This document shows positions 10,924 to 24,853 of a stretch of 64,000 nt of DNA, piece after piece. The stretch comes from an uncultured Croceicoccus sp. (GTDB taxonomy: Bacteria; Pseudomonadota; Alphaproteobacteria; Sphingomonadales; Sphingomonadaceae). Position 1 is the first letter of the stretch. Each line of letters starts with the position of its first letter. Location: the NCBI RefSeq assembly GCF_947496385.1, contig NZ_CANMCP010000008.1, positions 46,679-110,678 on the forward strand. Direction: 5' to 3'. The notes under the pieces were generated by a model, which was not told the DNA's origin, did not search any database, and was given only the letters and a program-made list of their open reading frames with translations. A program made the position numbers and the translations under genes.

Positions 10924-10964
10924 GGCGTCCGGGGGCGTCCGGGGGCAGCTGGCCGGACGCCTCT
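10924..10964 (+). terminator. Terminator-like hairpin after galU with duplicated left arm
   Basis: GGCGTCCGG twice (10924-10932, 10934-10942) against one CCGGACGCC (10953-10961). Confidence 0.5.
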
Positions 10965-11112
10965 TCCGCCATGAAAAGGCGGGAGTTAACCGATCCTTAG
11001 CAGCGGTAGGGTAAAAGGCCCCATACCGCGCAAGAGCAAACCTTGACCCTATTCGTGGAAGGATCGCGCCGATGCGGTTGTTCTGGAATCGGGCTCGGAG
11101 TCTTTTGCGAAA

Positions 11113-14835
<3,723 letters not shown>

Positions 14836-14940
14836 CCCCTCTCAGCGCCGCGTACCATGGCGGGCGCGGGCGGAGCACCGGTCCGACCATGCGAAGGACG
14901 GAAACGTCGCCATCCTTCACCCCGCCAAAGCCGCATACGA

Positions 14941-14974
14941 AAAAGCCCGGTGCCTTGCGGCGCCGGGCTTTTTC
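14941..14974. terminator. Strong bidirectional hairpin terminator
   Basis: AAAAAGCCCGGTGCC-TTGC-GGCGCCGGGCTTTTT. Confidence 0.85.
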
Positions 14975-15010
14975 GAAGGACCGTCAATGACGATCCCTTA
15001 GGGATTATGA

Positions 15011-15715
15011 TCAGCGTGCGCTGGCGAAGGCCTGCTCGAACGTGTCGGCGTGCAGATATGGCTCGGGATCGACCGGCTCGCCGGCAATGCGCACTTCGTA
15101 ATGCAGGTGCGGCCCGGTCGAACGACCCGTGCTGCCGACATAGCCGATGAGATCGCCCTTCTTCACGGCCTGCCCGGCGGACACCGCCATGCGGGACATG
15201 TGGCCATAGCGCGTTTCCATTTCGCCGCCATGCTCGATCCGGATGTAATTGCCATACCCGCCGTTCCAGCGCGCATCGGCGATCTGCCCATCGGCGGTTG
15301 CATAGATCGGCGTGCCGGTCGGCGCCGCCATGTCGAGGCCGTGATGGCCGGTGCGGCGACCCGTTACCGGATGAACGCGCATGCCGAAGCTGCTCGAAAA
15401 GCGGGAGTTCTCAACCGGCAGGCGGCTGGGAATGGACATCACCGGCTTGGTCGGGACGACGGGCTTGTTCGAATTGTCGAGCGTCTTCCAGCTGGCGAAA
15501 AGCGTGCGGAACGTGCCGTCGCTTTCGACGCCTTCGCCGATGCCCTGCGTCGCAGGGGTCCGGACCGAGGCGGCCATGTCGGCGCTGGCCGCTGCCGTCG
15601 CACTGGCATTCGCCAGGGCCGGGGCAGGGGCCATCGCCATCGATGCAACCGCGACCGCGCTCAATACCGCGCCGCGTTTCGTCCAGAAATTCGAAATCTG
15701 TCCAAGTGCCGTCAT
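15011..15715 (-). CDS. M23-family metallopeptidase (LysM-less endopeptidase), secreted
   Basis: GHHGLDMAAPTGTPIYATADG, GRSTGPHLHYEVRI; signal-like N-terminus. Confidence 0.9.
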   Translation of the reverse strand: MTALGQISNFWTKRGAVLSAVAVASMAMAPAPALANASATAAASADMAASVRTPATQGIGEGVESDGTFRTLFASWKTLDNSNKPVVPTKPVMSIPSRLPVENSRFSSSFGMRVHPVTGRRTGHHGLDMAAPTGTPIYATADGQIADARWNGGYGNYIRIEHGGEMETRYGHMSRMAVSAGQAVKKGDLIGYVGSTGRSTGPHLHYEVRIAGEPVDPEPYLHADTFEQAFASAR

Positions 15716-15891
15716 TACGATACCCTTTTTTCCGAGACGCCTCGACCCCCCTAAAGGCCGGAAAAACGTCTGATTACGCCTGCAAGCGATGGCTTCGAAC
15801 AAAGGGAAGCGCATCCGCAGGTTCAAAATTTTCGAGATTGTCGGAACCCCCCGCCGCTCTCGTGAGTATTGGGTAAAGGGAAAGCAGTTAA

Positions 15892-16692
15892 CTAGGCAAT
15901 ACCATCGAGGAAGCTGCGCGACAGACCGGCTGACTCCCGCGCCGAGTCGTTGAACGGTGGCTTCAACCGACCCCGAAAATGTTCCCGAACCAGAGTTTGC
16001 CAGTAGGATTCGGGCGTTTTTCCGCGCTTTTTCACCTCATCGACGAAATGCTTGGTGCCAAAGCGCACATGGCGGATTTCGTCGTCAAGTATGCGCGACA
16101 GAATGCGCGCGCCATTCGCATCCCCCTGCCCGCGCACCCGTTCCAGTGTCATCGGCGTGATGTCCAGCCCCCGCGCCTCCAGCACCATGGGCACGATCGC
16201 CAGCCGCGCCGCCACGTCATGGCACGTATCCTGCGCCGCCTCCCACAACCCGGCATGGGCGGGCAGCGCGCCGTAATGGCTCCCCATCGTCCTCAGCTTG
16301 CGGTCGAGAAGCGCGTAATGCATCGCCTCGTCCGCCGCGACCGACAGGAAATCATCGGTAAAGGCGCGCGCCATGCCGCCGCCGAACCGCCCGACCATGT
16401 CGAGCGCGAGATCGATGGCGGTAAACTCGATATGCGCGAGGCTGTGCCACAACGCGATGCGGCCACGCTCGGACCCGCCCTTCCCGCGTCTCGGCATGTC
16501 GCGCGCGGGATGCAATTCGGGCCGGTCGGGACGCGCCGGTTCGTGCGGCATGGCGCAGTCGAACCGGAAATCGAGCCGCCCCGCCCGCCAGTCCCGCACC
16601 AAAGCCCGGGTCGCCATGACCTTCGCCTGCGCGTCGCCCGTCAACAGGACGGCGCGCACCGCCTCTCCCACCGAACGCCGTGGCCCGGTCAA
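15892..16692 (-). CDS. DUF455 ferritin-like domain protein (probable TTG start)
   Basis: AHIEFTAIDLALDMVGRF, DEAMHYALLDRKL, DDEIRHVRFG; TTGA overlap with the bcp stop. Confidence 0.8.
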   Translation of the reverse strand: MTGPRRSVGEAVRAVLLTGDAQAKVMATRALVRDWRAGRLDFRFDCAMPHEPARPDRPELHPARDMPRRGKGGSERGRIALWHSLAHIEFTAIDLALDMVGRFGGGMARAFTDDFLSVAADEAMHYALLDRKLRTMGSHYGALPAHAGLWEAAQDTCHDVAARLAIVPMVLEARGLDITPMTLERVRGQGDANGARILSRILDDEIRHVRFGTKHFVDEVKKRGKTPESYWQTLVREHFRGRLKPPFNDSARESAGLSRSFLDGIA

Positions 16693-17183
16693 AGCGTGCG
16701 CGCCGCCTCCAGCACGGCATCGGCGTGGCCCTTCACCTTCACCTTGCGCCATACGCGCGCGATGCGCCCGTCCGCGCCGATCAGAAATGTCGTGCGCTCC
16801 ATGCCCATATATGTGCGGCCGTACATGTTTTTCTCGACCCAGATGCCCAGCGCTTCGGCAAGGCCATTGCCCGCGTCTGCCGGCGTATCGCTGAAGAGCG
16901 GGACGGCGAGCGCCTGTTTCTCGATGAATTTGGCGTGGCTCTTGGGCGGATCCTTGCTGATGCCGAGGATGGCGACGCCCGCGTCGGCGAATGCGGGGGC
17001 GAGGGCGGTGAAATCCTTCGCCTCGGTCGTGCAGCCGGGGGTGTTGTCCTTGGGATAGAAGAACACCGCCGCCGGCTTCCCGGCCAGCGACGCGGTTGAA
17101 AATTCGTCGCCGTCGGGCGTGATCAGGGTCATGTGCGGAAATTGATCGCCCACGTCCGGGCGCGTATCCTTGGCATCGGTCAT
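16689..17183 (-). CDS. bcp: Thioredoxin-dependent peroxiredoxin (BCP family)
   Basis: FFYPKDNTPGCTTEAKDF. Confidence 0.93.
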   Translation of the reverse strand: MTDAKDTRPDVGDQFPHMTLITPDGDEFSTASLAGKPAAVFFYPKDNTPGCTTEAKDFTALAPAFADAGVAILGISKDPPKSHAKFIEKQALAVPLFSDTPADAGNGLAEALGIWVEKNMYGRTYMGMERTTFLIGADGRIARVWRKVKVKGHADAVLEAARTL

Positions 17184-19972
17184 GTCAGCTCCAGCGTCTC
17201 ATCGAATATCGCGGCCCAGGCTCTTGCCACGGTTTGGCGTGCGGTGTCGAACGCGGTCAAGAGCGCGTCCCAATCCTCGCACCGGCACCCCTTCGCCATG
17301 ATCGTGCGCGCGGCGGGGGGCGGCACCGCCGCATCGGGCGCGACCAGCCGCATCACCACCAGCATGCGGGTGAGCAGATCATGCGCGGACAGCAGCGCCC
17401 CGTCGACCAGCCCCGCCTGCGCCAGCATGCGCACCGCCCCGCCGAGATCCGGCGTCACGAACGCGCCCTCCCGCAATTGCAGGAAATGGACGAGAAATTC
17501 CAGATCGACCAGCCCGCCGCGCGAAAGCTTTACATCGAGCGGCCCGGCCGGCGGTTTGTGCGCCAGAATCTCGGCCCGCATGGCCAGCACCGCCGTGCGC
17601 AATTCGTCCGGCGCCCGCTCGCGGCACAGAATGTCGCGAATGGCACCATTCAGCTTCTCCGCCACGCCCGGCGGCGCGTGCAGGACCCGCGCACGGGTCA
17701 GCGCCATATGCTCCCACGTCCAGGCATCCTCGCGCTGATACCGGGCGAAGCTGTCGGTGCTCACCGCCAGCAGCCCCTGCATGCCGGAGGGGCGCAGGCG
17801 GGTGTCGACCTCGAACAGCTTGCCCTCCGCCGTGGGCACGGACAGCGCGGCGGTCACACGTTGCGCCAGGCGGTTGTAATATTGCGTCGCGCCAAGCGGG
17901 CGGCGACCGTCCGATTCCGCCTCGTGGCTGCCGGTGAAGAGATAGACGAGGTCGAGATCGCTCGCATGGGTCATCACCCCGCCGCCCATCCGGCCCAGCC
18001 CCAGCACGACCAGCCCGCTGCCCTCGATCCGCCCGTGCGCGCCGGAAAATTCGGCGGCTGCGGCATCGCACAATACGCGGATCGCCGCCTCCGCCATGCG
18101 CGAAAGACCGGCCGCGATGGCGAGCGGATCATGCGCATCGTCGAGCAATTGCACGCCCAGTTCGAAACGCAGGTCGCCGACCTTGCGCCGCACCCGGTCC
18201 AGCACGGCCTCGTAATCGTCGCGCAGCATGGCGGCATTGGTGCCCCCTGCAAAATCATGCGTCAGCGCATCGGCATCGGGCGGCAGGTCATAGGCGCTCC
18301 TGTCGATCAGCGTATCGAGCAGATCGCCCCGCCGGCCCAGCATGTCGGCCAGCCCCGGCGCGAGCGCCAATATCCGCGCCAGCGTTTCGAGCAGGGCGGG
18401 CCGCGCCTCAAGCAGGCGGAAGATATTGATCGCCGACGGCAGGCGCGTCAGCACCTGTTCCCACCGGTTGAACGCGCGGTCGGGTTCGGGCGCAGCGGCC
18501 AGCGCCTCCAGCAATTGCGGCTGTATCGCGGCAAAGGCGGCGCGGGCGGCATCGGAGCGCAGCGCCTTGACCTTGCCGTCCTTCCACCCCTCGATCCGCG
18601 CGGCCAGCGTTTCCGCATCGGCAAAGCCGAGCGACCGAAGGCTCGCGGCGGCAGGCGGCGGGGCGGGATCGGAAAACGGCTCGCCCGCCTTGGGCATGGC
18701 GGGCGCATCGCCGCCGCCATGCGCGGCCACCAGCCGGTCGAAACGCCGCCGCACCGTGGCGGCAATCGTGGCGATCTCGGCGATGAGCGCCGCGCCGCTG
18801 GGCAACCCGTCGAGGCGCGCGACATTGTCGATGGCCTCCTCGCTATCGGGAAGCGCGTGGATCTGCCGGTCGTTCACCATCTGCAACCGGTGTTCGATCA
18901 CGCGCAGCCGGTCATACGCCTCGCCCATCTCACGCGCGTCGTCCGCCGCGATGATCCCCGCCGCCGCCAGCGCGTCGAGCGCGCCCCGCGTCCCGCGCAG
19001 GCGCAGCGACGGATTGCGCCCGCCGTGGATCAGCTGATGCGTCTGCGCATAGAATTCGATCTCGCGGATGCCGCCGCGCCCGCGTTTCAGGTCATAGCCC
19101 GGCCCCGGACGTTCGGCGCCTTCGTGGCTGTCGCGGATCCGGCGCACCAGCCGGCCGATTTCGTCGATCGCCCCGAAGTCGAGCGATTTGCGCCAGACGA
19201 AAGACCGGATCGCGTCGAGGAAATCCTCCCCCGCCGCGACGTCGCCCGCGACCGAGCGCGCGCGGATGAACGCGGCGCGCTCCCATGCCAGCGCACTGCT
19301 TTCATAATGGGTCAGCGCGGCGGCAAACGGAATGGCGAGCGGGCTGACCTCGGACGCAGGGCGCAGGCGCAGGTCGATGCGAAGGACATAGCCCTCCGCC
19401 GTCATCGCCGACATGGTCTGCACGATGCGGCGCGCGGCGATCTGTGCCGCCTCGCCCGGCTCGTCGCGCGGGCGGCGGGGCAGGGTTTCGGGATCGTAGA
19501 GCAGGATCGGGTCGATGTCGGAGGAATAGTTAAGCTCCCCCGCCCCGTGCTTGCCCAGCGCCAGCGCGGTCATGCCGACCGGGTCCGCGTCCGCCGCGTG
19601 GTCGGGCACGCGATGCGCCACCGCATCGCGGATCGCGGCGTCGAGCGCGCGGCTCGCAAAGGCGGACAATTCCGCCATCACAAGCCCAAGCGGAAACGCG
19701 CCGGCCAGATCGCCAATGCCGAGCACGAGCGCCAGCGCCCGGCGTTGCCGCCGCAGCGCCACGCCCACGTCGCCCGCATCGGCGCCCGCGTCCCGCGCCG
19801 CGGCCAGCGCATCGGCCCCGCGTCCCTCGTCGAGCATGGCGGCAAGCGCCGGCTCCCGCCCCAGCAGATCGGACAGGAACGGCGCATGCGCCCTCGCCCG
19901 GTTGAGCGCATCCTCCCAGTCGGCCGTGTCTGCGCCGCGGGCGGGCGCCGGTTCGTCGTCGTTTCGCTCCAT
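17180..19972 (-). CDS. glnE: Bifunctional glutamine synthetase adenylyltransferase/deadenylase
   Basis: GKHGAGELNYSSDIDPILLYD and GRMGGGVMTHASDLDLVYLF nucleotidyltransferase motifs; start at 19972, not the longer ORF start. Confidence 0.94.
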   Translation of the reverse strand: MERNDDEPAPARGADTADWEDALNRARAHAPFLSDLLGREPALAAMLDEGRGADALAAARDAGADAGDVGVALRRQRRALALVLGIGDLAGAFPLGLVMAELSAFASRALDAAIRDAVAHRVPDHAADADPVGMTALALGKHGAGELNYSSDIDPILLYDPETLPRRPRDEPGEAAQIAARRIVQTMSAMTAEGYVLRIDLRLRPASEVSPLAIPFAAALTHYESSALAWERAAFIRARSVAGDVAAGEDFLDAIRSFVWRKSLDFGAIDEIGRLVRRIRDSHEGAERPGPGYDLKRGRGGIREIEFYAQTHQLIHGGRNPSLRLRGTRGALDALAAAGIIAADDAREMGEAYDRLRVIEHRLQMVNDRQIHALPDSEEAIDNVARLDGLPSGAALIAEIATIAATVRRRFDRLVAAHGGGDAPAMPKAGEPFSDPAPPPAAASLRSLGFADAETLAARIEGWKDGKVKALRSDAARAAFAAIQPQLLEALAAAPEPDRAFNRWEQVLTRLPSAINIFRLLEARPALLETLARILALAPGLADMLGRRGDLLDTLIDRSAYDLPPDADALTHDFAGGTNAAMLRDDYEAVLDRVRRKVGDLRFELGVQLLDDAHDPLAIAAGLSRMAEAAIRVLCDAAAAEFSGAHGRIEGSGLVVLGLGRMGGGVMTHASDLDLVYLFTGSHEAESDGRRPLGATQYYNRLAQRVTAALSVPTAEGKLFEVDTRLRPSGMQGLLAVSTDSFARYQREDAWTWEHMALTRARVLHAPPGVAEKLNGAIRDILCRERAPDELRTAVLAMRAEILAHKPPAGPLDVKLSRGGLVDLEFLVHFLQLREGAFVTPDLGGAVRMLAQAGLVDGALLSAHDLLTRMLVVMRLVAPDAAVPPPAARTIMAKGCRCEDWDALLTAFDTARQTVARAWAAIFDETLELT

Positions 19973-20104
19973 CCCCTCCCCATGGTCCCCGCAAATTGCC
20001 GGTGCAAGAGGGGCAGGCGTGACACGCGCCGATTTGCCGACTATTGCCGGGGCCGAACGCCTTTTCGGCACTCCCGACGCTTTCACGATGAAAGGCCGCA
20101 GCCC

Positions 20105-20824
20105 ATGAAGAAGCTTTTCCCAGACGCCACATCCGCCCTCGACGGGCTCCTGCACGACGGCATGATGATCGCGGCGGGCGGGTTCGGCCTGTGCGGCATT
20201 CCCGAACGGCTTATCGATGCCGTGGTCGAAAGCGGGGTGAGCGGGCTCACCGTGGCGTCGAACAATGCCGGTATCGACAACGAAGGGCTGGGAAAGCTGC
20301 TCCGCACGAAACAGATCGCGAAGATGATCTCGTCCTATGTCGGCGAGAACAAGGAGTTCGAGCGGCAGTTCCTCGCCGGCGAACTGGAAGTGGAATTCTG
20401 TCCGCAGGGTACGCTTGCCGAGCGTATGCGCGCAGGCGGCGCGGGCATTCCGGGCTTCTACACCCGCACCGGTTTCGGGACCGAGGTCGCGGAAGGCAAG
20501 GAAACCAAGCGTTTCGACGGGCCGAACGGCGAACTGGACTATGTGCTGGAACACGGGATCTTCGCCGACCTCGCCATCGTGAAGGCGTGGAAGGCGGACG
20601 AGACGGGCAACCTCGTGTTCCGCAAGACCGCGCGCAATTTCAACCTGCCCGCCGCGACCTGCGGCAAGGTCTGCGTCGTGGAGGTGGAGGAGATCGTGCC
20701 GACCGGCAGCCTCGATCCCGATCACATCCACCTGCCCGGCGTCTATGTGCAGCGCATGATCGTCGGCGCCCCCTACGACAAGAAGATCGAGTTCGTCACC
20801 ACCCGGACCCGCGAAACCGCCTGA
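20105..20824 (+). CDS. scoA: 3-oxoacid CoA-transferase subunit A
   Basis: GMMIAAGGFGLCGIPERLIDAV; ASNNAGIDNEGLGKLL. Confidence 0.93.
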   Translation: MKKLFPDATSALDGLLHDGMMIAAGGFGLCGIPERLIDAVVESGVSGLTVASNNAGIDNEGLGKLLRTKQIAKMISSYVGENKEFERQFLAGELEVEFCPQGTLAERMRAGGAGIPGFYTRTGFGTEVAEGKETKRFDGPNGELDYVLEHGIFADLAIVKAWKADETGNLVFRKTARNFNLPAATCGKVCVVEVEEIVPTGSLDPDHIHLPGVYVQRMIVGAPYDKKIEFVTTRTRETA

Positions 20825-20883
20825 GCGGCGCAGCACGACCATCATCGCTGGCCGCGCCAGCCACCCATCTTGAGGAGACACGC

Positions 20884-21519
<636 letters not shown>

Positions 21520-21538
21520 ACCGCCGAGGAGCAAAACC

Positions 21539-22087
21539 ATGGCCACGACGCTTTCCGATATTTCGCTCACCCGCAACGACGGCAGCGCCGACAGCATCGG
21601 CGCGCACCGGGGCAAGGTTCTGCTCATCGTCAACACCGCCTCGCAATGCGGGCTGACCCCGCAATATGCCGGGCTGAAGGCGCTTCAGGAGCGGTATGGC
21701 GACGAGGGGTTCGAGGTGCTGGCCTTTCCCGCCAATGATTTCGGGGCGCAGGAACCGGGCACCGACGGCGAGATCGCGCAGTTCTGCGAAACCGAATACG
21801 GGGTGAATTTCCCGGTCTTCGAAAAGGCCAGCGTCGCCGGGCCTGAGAAGCAGGCGCTGTACAAGGAACTCGTCGCCGCCGTTCCGAACAAGCGCGGCGA
21901 TGCGGGCGCGTTTCGCGCGCGGCTCGAACAGGCGGGCATGATCCCCAACAACGATCCCGAAGTGCTCTGGAATTTCGAGAAATTCCTGGTCGGACGCGAT
22001 GGTGCGGTCCTGGCGCGGTTCGCCCCGTCCACCGCGCCCGACGATGCCGAACTCACCGGGCTGATCGAAAGCGCGCTCGGCGCCTGA
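21539..22087 (+). CDS. Glutathione peroxidase family protein
   Basis: GKVLLIVNTASQCGLTPQYAGLKALQ; LAFPANDFGAQEPG; WNFEKFLVGRDG. Confidence 0.9.
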   Translation: MATTLSDISLTRNDGSADSIGAHRGKVLLIVNTASQCGLTPQYAGLKALQERYGDEGFEVLAFPANDFGAQEPGTDGEIAQFCETEYGVNFPVFEKASVAGPEKQALYKELVAAVPNKRGDAGAFRARLEQAGMIPNNDPEVLWNFEKFLVGRDGAVLARFAPSTAPDDAELTGLIESALGA

Positions 22088-22108
22088 GCCCGGCGGGGCG
22101 GAAAACGG

Positions 22109-22143
22109 GGGCGGCCGTGCATTTTCGCGCGGCCGCCCTTTTT
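22109..22143. terminator. Rho-independent terminator between convergent genes
   Basis: GGGCGGCCG ... CGGCCGCCC TTTTT. Confidence 0.8.
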
Positions 22144-22153
22144 CATGCGGCGA

Positions 22154-24058
22154 TCAGGCCGGGTTGTGCGTGTCGAGAAACAGCTCCGCAGTCTTGAGGA
22201 ATTCGACCAGATCCTCATCGCGGGAGAAGTGGTGGTCGCCCTCTGCCTGTTCGATATAGGTCACGTCCTTGCCCGCCGCGCGCAGCTTCTTTGCCATGTC
22301 GCGCGACTGATCCACGGGCACGCGCACGTCTTCCTTGCCATGCACCAGCAGCACGGGGATGCCGAACCCTTGCGCATTGTTGATCGGCGATACGCCGGCA
22401 AGGTCCGATACCTGCCCCTTCCAGTACGCGCGCAGCCCGCGCCCGAAATAGGATGCGCTGTCATGGCTCATCATCTTGCTGAGATCGGCGACGCCGGCAA
22501 AGCTGATGGCGCAGCGGTAAAGCTCCGGATTGCGCTCTGCGGCCCGCATGGCGACATATCCGCCATACGATCCGCCCACGATACAGGCGCGGGCGGGATC
22601 GACCATCCCCTTGCCCGCGGCCCACGCCAGCGCATCGTCGACATCGTCCTGCATCCGGAGCCCCCATTGCCCGAGGCCGGCCCGCTCGAACGCGACGCCA
22701 TAGCCGGTCGATCCGCGGAAATTGGGCTGAATCACGGCATAGCCGCGGTCGGCGAAGAATTGCGCCCAGCTGTCCCACCCCTCGTAATCGCGGGCGCGCG
22801 GACCGCCATGCGGCATGACGATCACCGGCAGGTTCTTCGCCTCGCGGTCCGGCGGCACGGTGACGATCGCCTCCATCTCCAGCCCGTCCCGCGCGGTGTA
22901 GCGATAGGTGCGCGCGGCCGGCCAGCTCGCCTCGTTGCGGGTGCGCGACAGCACGGTCATCTTCTTCGCCACCGAATCGAAGATCAGATACCCCGTCACC
23001 GGTCCGGTCCCGCCCGCATAGACGACATGCTTCGTGCCATCGAGATTGCTGGACAAGATCACCGGGTTCTGCCCGGGCAGGGTGGCGTTGAGCAGCGCCT
23101 GGATCTCGCGATATTGCGGGTCGAGCCATTGCACCTGCCGGCGTTGCCCCTCCCAGGTGACGCCGCGCAATTCCTGATTTTTCGAATCGCTGATGACGCC
23201 CGACACGTCGGCGCCCGCGATGCCGAACACTTTCGCGCCGCGGCGCATCGTACCGAGATCGAGTTCGTAGAGCGCATCGAAACCATCGACATTGCTGATG
23301 GTGAGCGCCTTGCCATCCTGCATGAACAGGACCGGCGCGATCAGTTCCTCGTCACCGGTCGCGCTGGCAACCTCCTTGAACAGGCCGCTGCCCCCCTCGC
23401 GATAGACGAGGCGGCGTTTCACGCCCTGCTGCTCGTCGCCCACGCCGAGCCGGACATCGCCATTGCCATCCGCATACCAGTCCCACACCCCCTCCATTTC
23501 GGAGGTCACGCGCGTGAACTTGTTCTGCGCGACATCGACCATCGCGACCTTGGGAAAGAAGCCCGGCTCGCCGATGAAGATCGTTTCGCGATAGGACAGC
23601 AGGATGCGCGGCGTGCCGTCCCGCGCGATCCAGACGACGTCGCCGCCCGAATCGGCGAGATTGCCGTTGCGCGGCTCCAGCATGTGCATTGCGGTGCCGT
23701 CGGCACGGAATGCCATGGTGCGCGAGACGTAAACCTCGTGAAGCTCGTAATTTCCCTTGCGCCCGACGGTCGCGATCAACCAGTCGTCGTTGACCCATCT
23801 CACATCCCCGACATCGGTATTCGCGGGCTTGCCGATGATGACGGGCTCGCGCTTACCATCGAGGGAGAAGATCACGATCTGCCGTTCGCCGCCGCGGTCC
23901 ATTTCGGCGGCGAGCCTGTTGCCGGTGGGGGACATCCGCACCCAGCCGACCGGGTCGCCTTCCGTGAAATCGGCAATGGGTCGTTCGGCCATCGCGGTTC
24001 CCGGCACCGCGCAAATGGCCATGGCCGCCGTGGCGAGCCAGCTTTTCCAACTATTCAT
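22154..24058 (-). CDS. S9-family peptidase (prolyl oligopeptidase/acylaminoacyl peptidase type), secreted
   Basis: GGSYGGYVAMRAAERNPELYRCAISFAGV; HGKEDVRVPVDQS; N-terminal signal peptide MNSWKSWLATAAMAICAVPGTAMA. Confidence 0.88.
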   Translation of the reverse strand: MNSWKSWLATAAMAICAVPGTAMAERPIADFTEGDPVGWVRMSPTGNRLAAEMDRGGERQIVIFSLDGKREPVIIGKPANTDVGDVRWVNDDWLIATVGRKGNYELHEVYVSRTMAFRADGTAMHMLEPRNGNLADSGGDVVWIARDGTPRILLSYRETIFIGEPGFFPKVAMVDVAQNKFTRVTSEMEGVWDWYADGNGDVRLGVGDEQQGVKRRLVYREGGSGLFKEVASATGDEELIAPVLFMQDGKALTISNVDGFDALYELDLGTMRRGAKVFGIAGADVSGVISDSKNQELRGVTWEGQRRQVQWLDPQYREIQALLNATLPGQNPVILSSNLDGTKHVVYAGGTGPVTGYLIFDSVAKKMTVLSRTRNEASWPAARTYRYTARDGLEMEAIVTVPPDREAKNLPVIVMPHGGPRARDYEGWDSWAQFFADRGYAVIQPNFRGSTGYGVAFERAGLGQWGLRMQDDVDDALAWAAGKGMVDPARACIVGGSYGGYVAMRAAERNPELYRCAISFAGVADLSKMMSHDSASYFGRGLRAYWKGQVSDLAGVSPINNAQGFGIPVLLVHGKEDVRVPVDQSRDMAKKLRAAGKDVTYIEQAEGDHHFSRDEDLVEFLKTAELFLDTHNPA

Positions 24059-24150
24059 CCCGTGTCCTGAACAATCCCGCCGCGAAACCGGCATCCGGAT
24101 TGATGACCGGTTCCGCGATTTTGGCAAGAATATTCAGCGCACCCATGGAA

Positions 24151-24771
24151 TCAGAGGCTAAGCCGCTCCAGCCGCGACAGAATTTCCACCCGGCGGCCCG
24201 CGGTCGGGCGATAGGACGGCTTCGCCACGTCATACACGGTGGCATGGCCGTCGTTCGTCCACGTCCCGTCAAAGAACAACGCCTGCTCGCAGCGCCTCCG
24301 CTTCGTCAGCACCGCGGGCCGGCACCAGTTCATGATGGCATCGCGGGCGCCCGCGACATCGCCGTCGCGGAACCGGCGCATCCATTCGGCACGGCGGATC
24401 GCCCCGGTGTTCCAGTGAAACGAAAGCGCACCGCCAAGCTCGTGCTCCGCCGGCGCATGGTCGCCGAACGCGTCGAGCACGGCGGGCAGATAGCGTTCGC
24501 GCAGCGCCCAGGCATAGATCGCCATGCAATGGTCAAGATCCTGAGGATTGTCGCGATAGCGCCGGATACCGTGGCCGCACGCATCGGTAAGCCCCACGCT
24601 CCACGTCCACACGCCGACCGAATCGCGATAGGCCTCCCTCACGATGCCTTCGTGCGCGATCAGCTCGGCCGCGATGCGCGGGGTGATATGCGGCGCGGAC
24701 GGGTCGTAACGGGCGCTGCCGCTGGACGGGGCGGTGATGACATTGCCGCAGCTTTTGCAAATTTCGGACAT
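24151..24771 (-). CDS. Phage-type lysozyme (glycoside hydrolase family 24-like)
   Basis: HEGIVREAYRDSVGVWTWSVG matches T4-lysozyme E-8-D-5-T spacing; N-terminal CKSCG. Confidence 0.75.
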   Translation of the reverse strand: MSEICKSCGNVITAPSSGSARYDPSAPHITPRIAAELIAHEGIVREAYRDSVGVWTWSVGLTDACGHGIRRYRDNPQDLDHCMAIYAWALRERYLPAVLDAFGDHAPAEHELGGALSFHWNTGAIRRAEWMRRFRDGDVAGARDAIMNWCRPAVLTKRRRCEQALFFDGTWTNDGHATVYDVAKPSYRPTAGRRVEILSRLERLSL

Positions 24772-24853
24772 GGCGGGGCAGGCTCCCTTGCGATGAAGAA
24801 AGCCCGCCCATGCCCGGCACCGCCGATGTAGGAAAATAAAAGCTGCGCAGCCC

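Noticed and set aside
17234-20824. 1196-aa plus-strand ORF opposite glnE
   Set aside because: Shadow ORF: Arg/His/Gly-rich with no domain, lying antisense to clear glnE. Only its 3' end (20105-20824) is the real scoA.
22145-24070. 641-aa plus-strand ORF opposite the S9 peptidase
   Set aside because: Antisense shadow with no motif; the S9 peptidase has catalytic motifs and a signal peptide.
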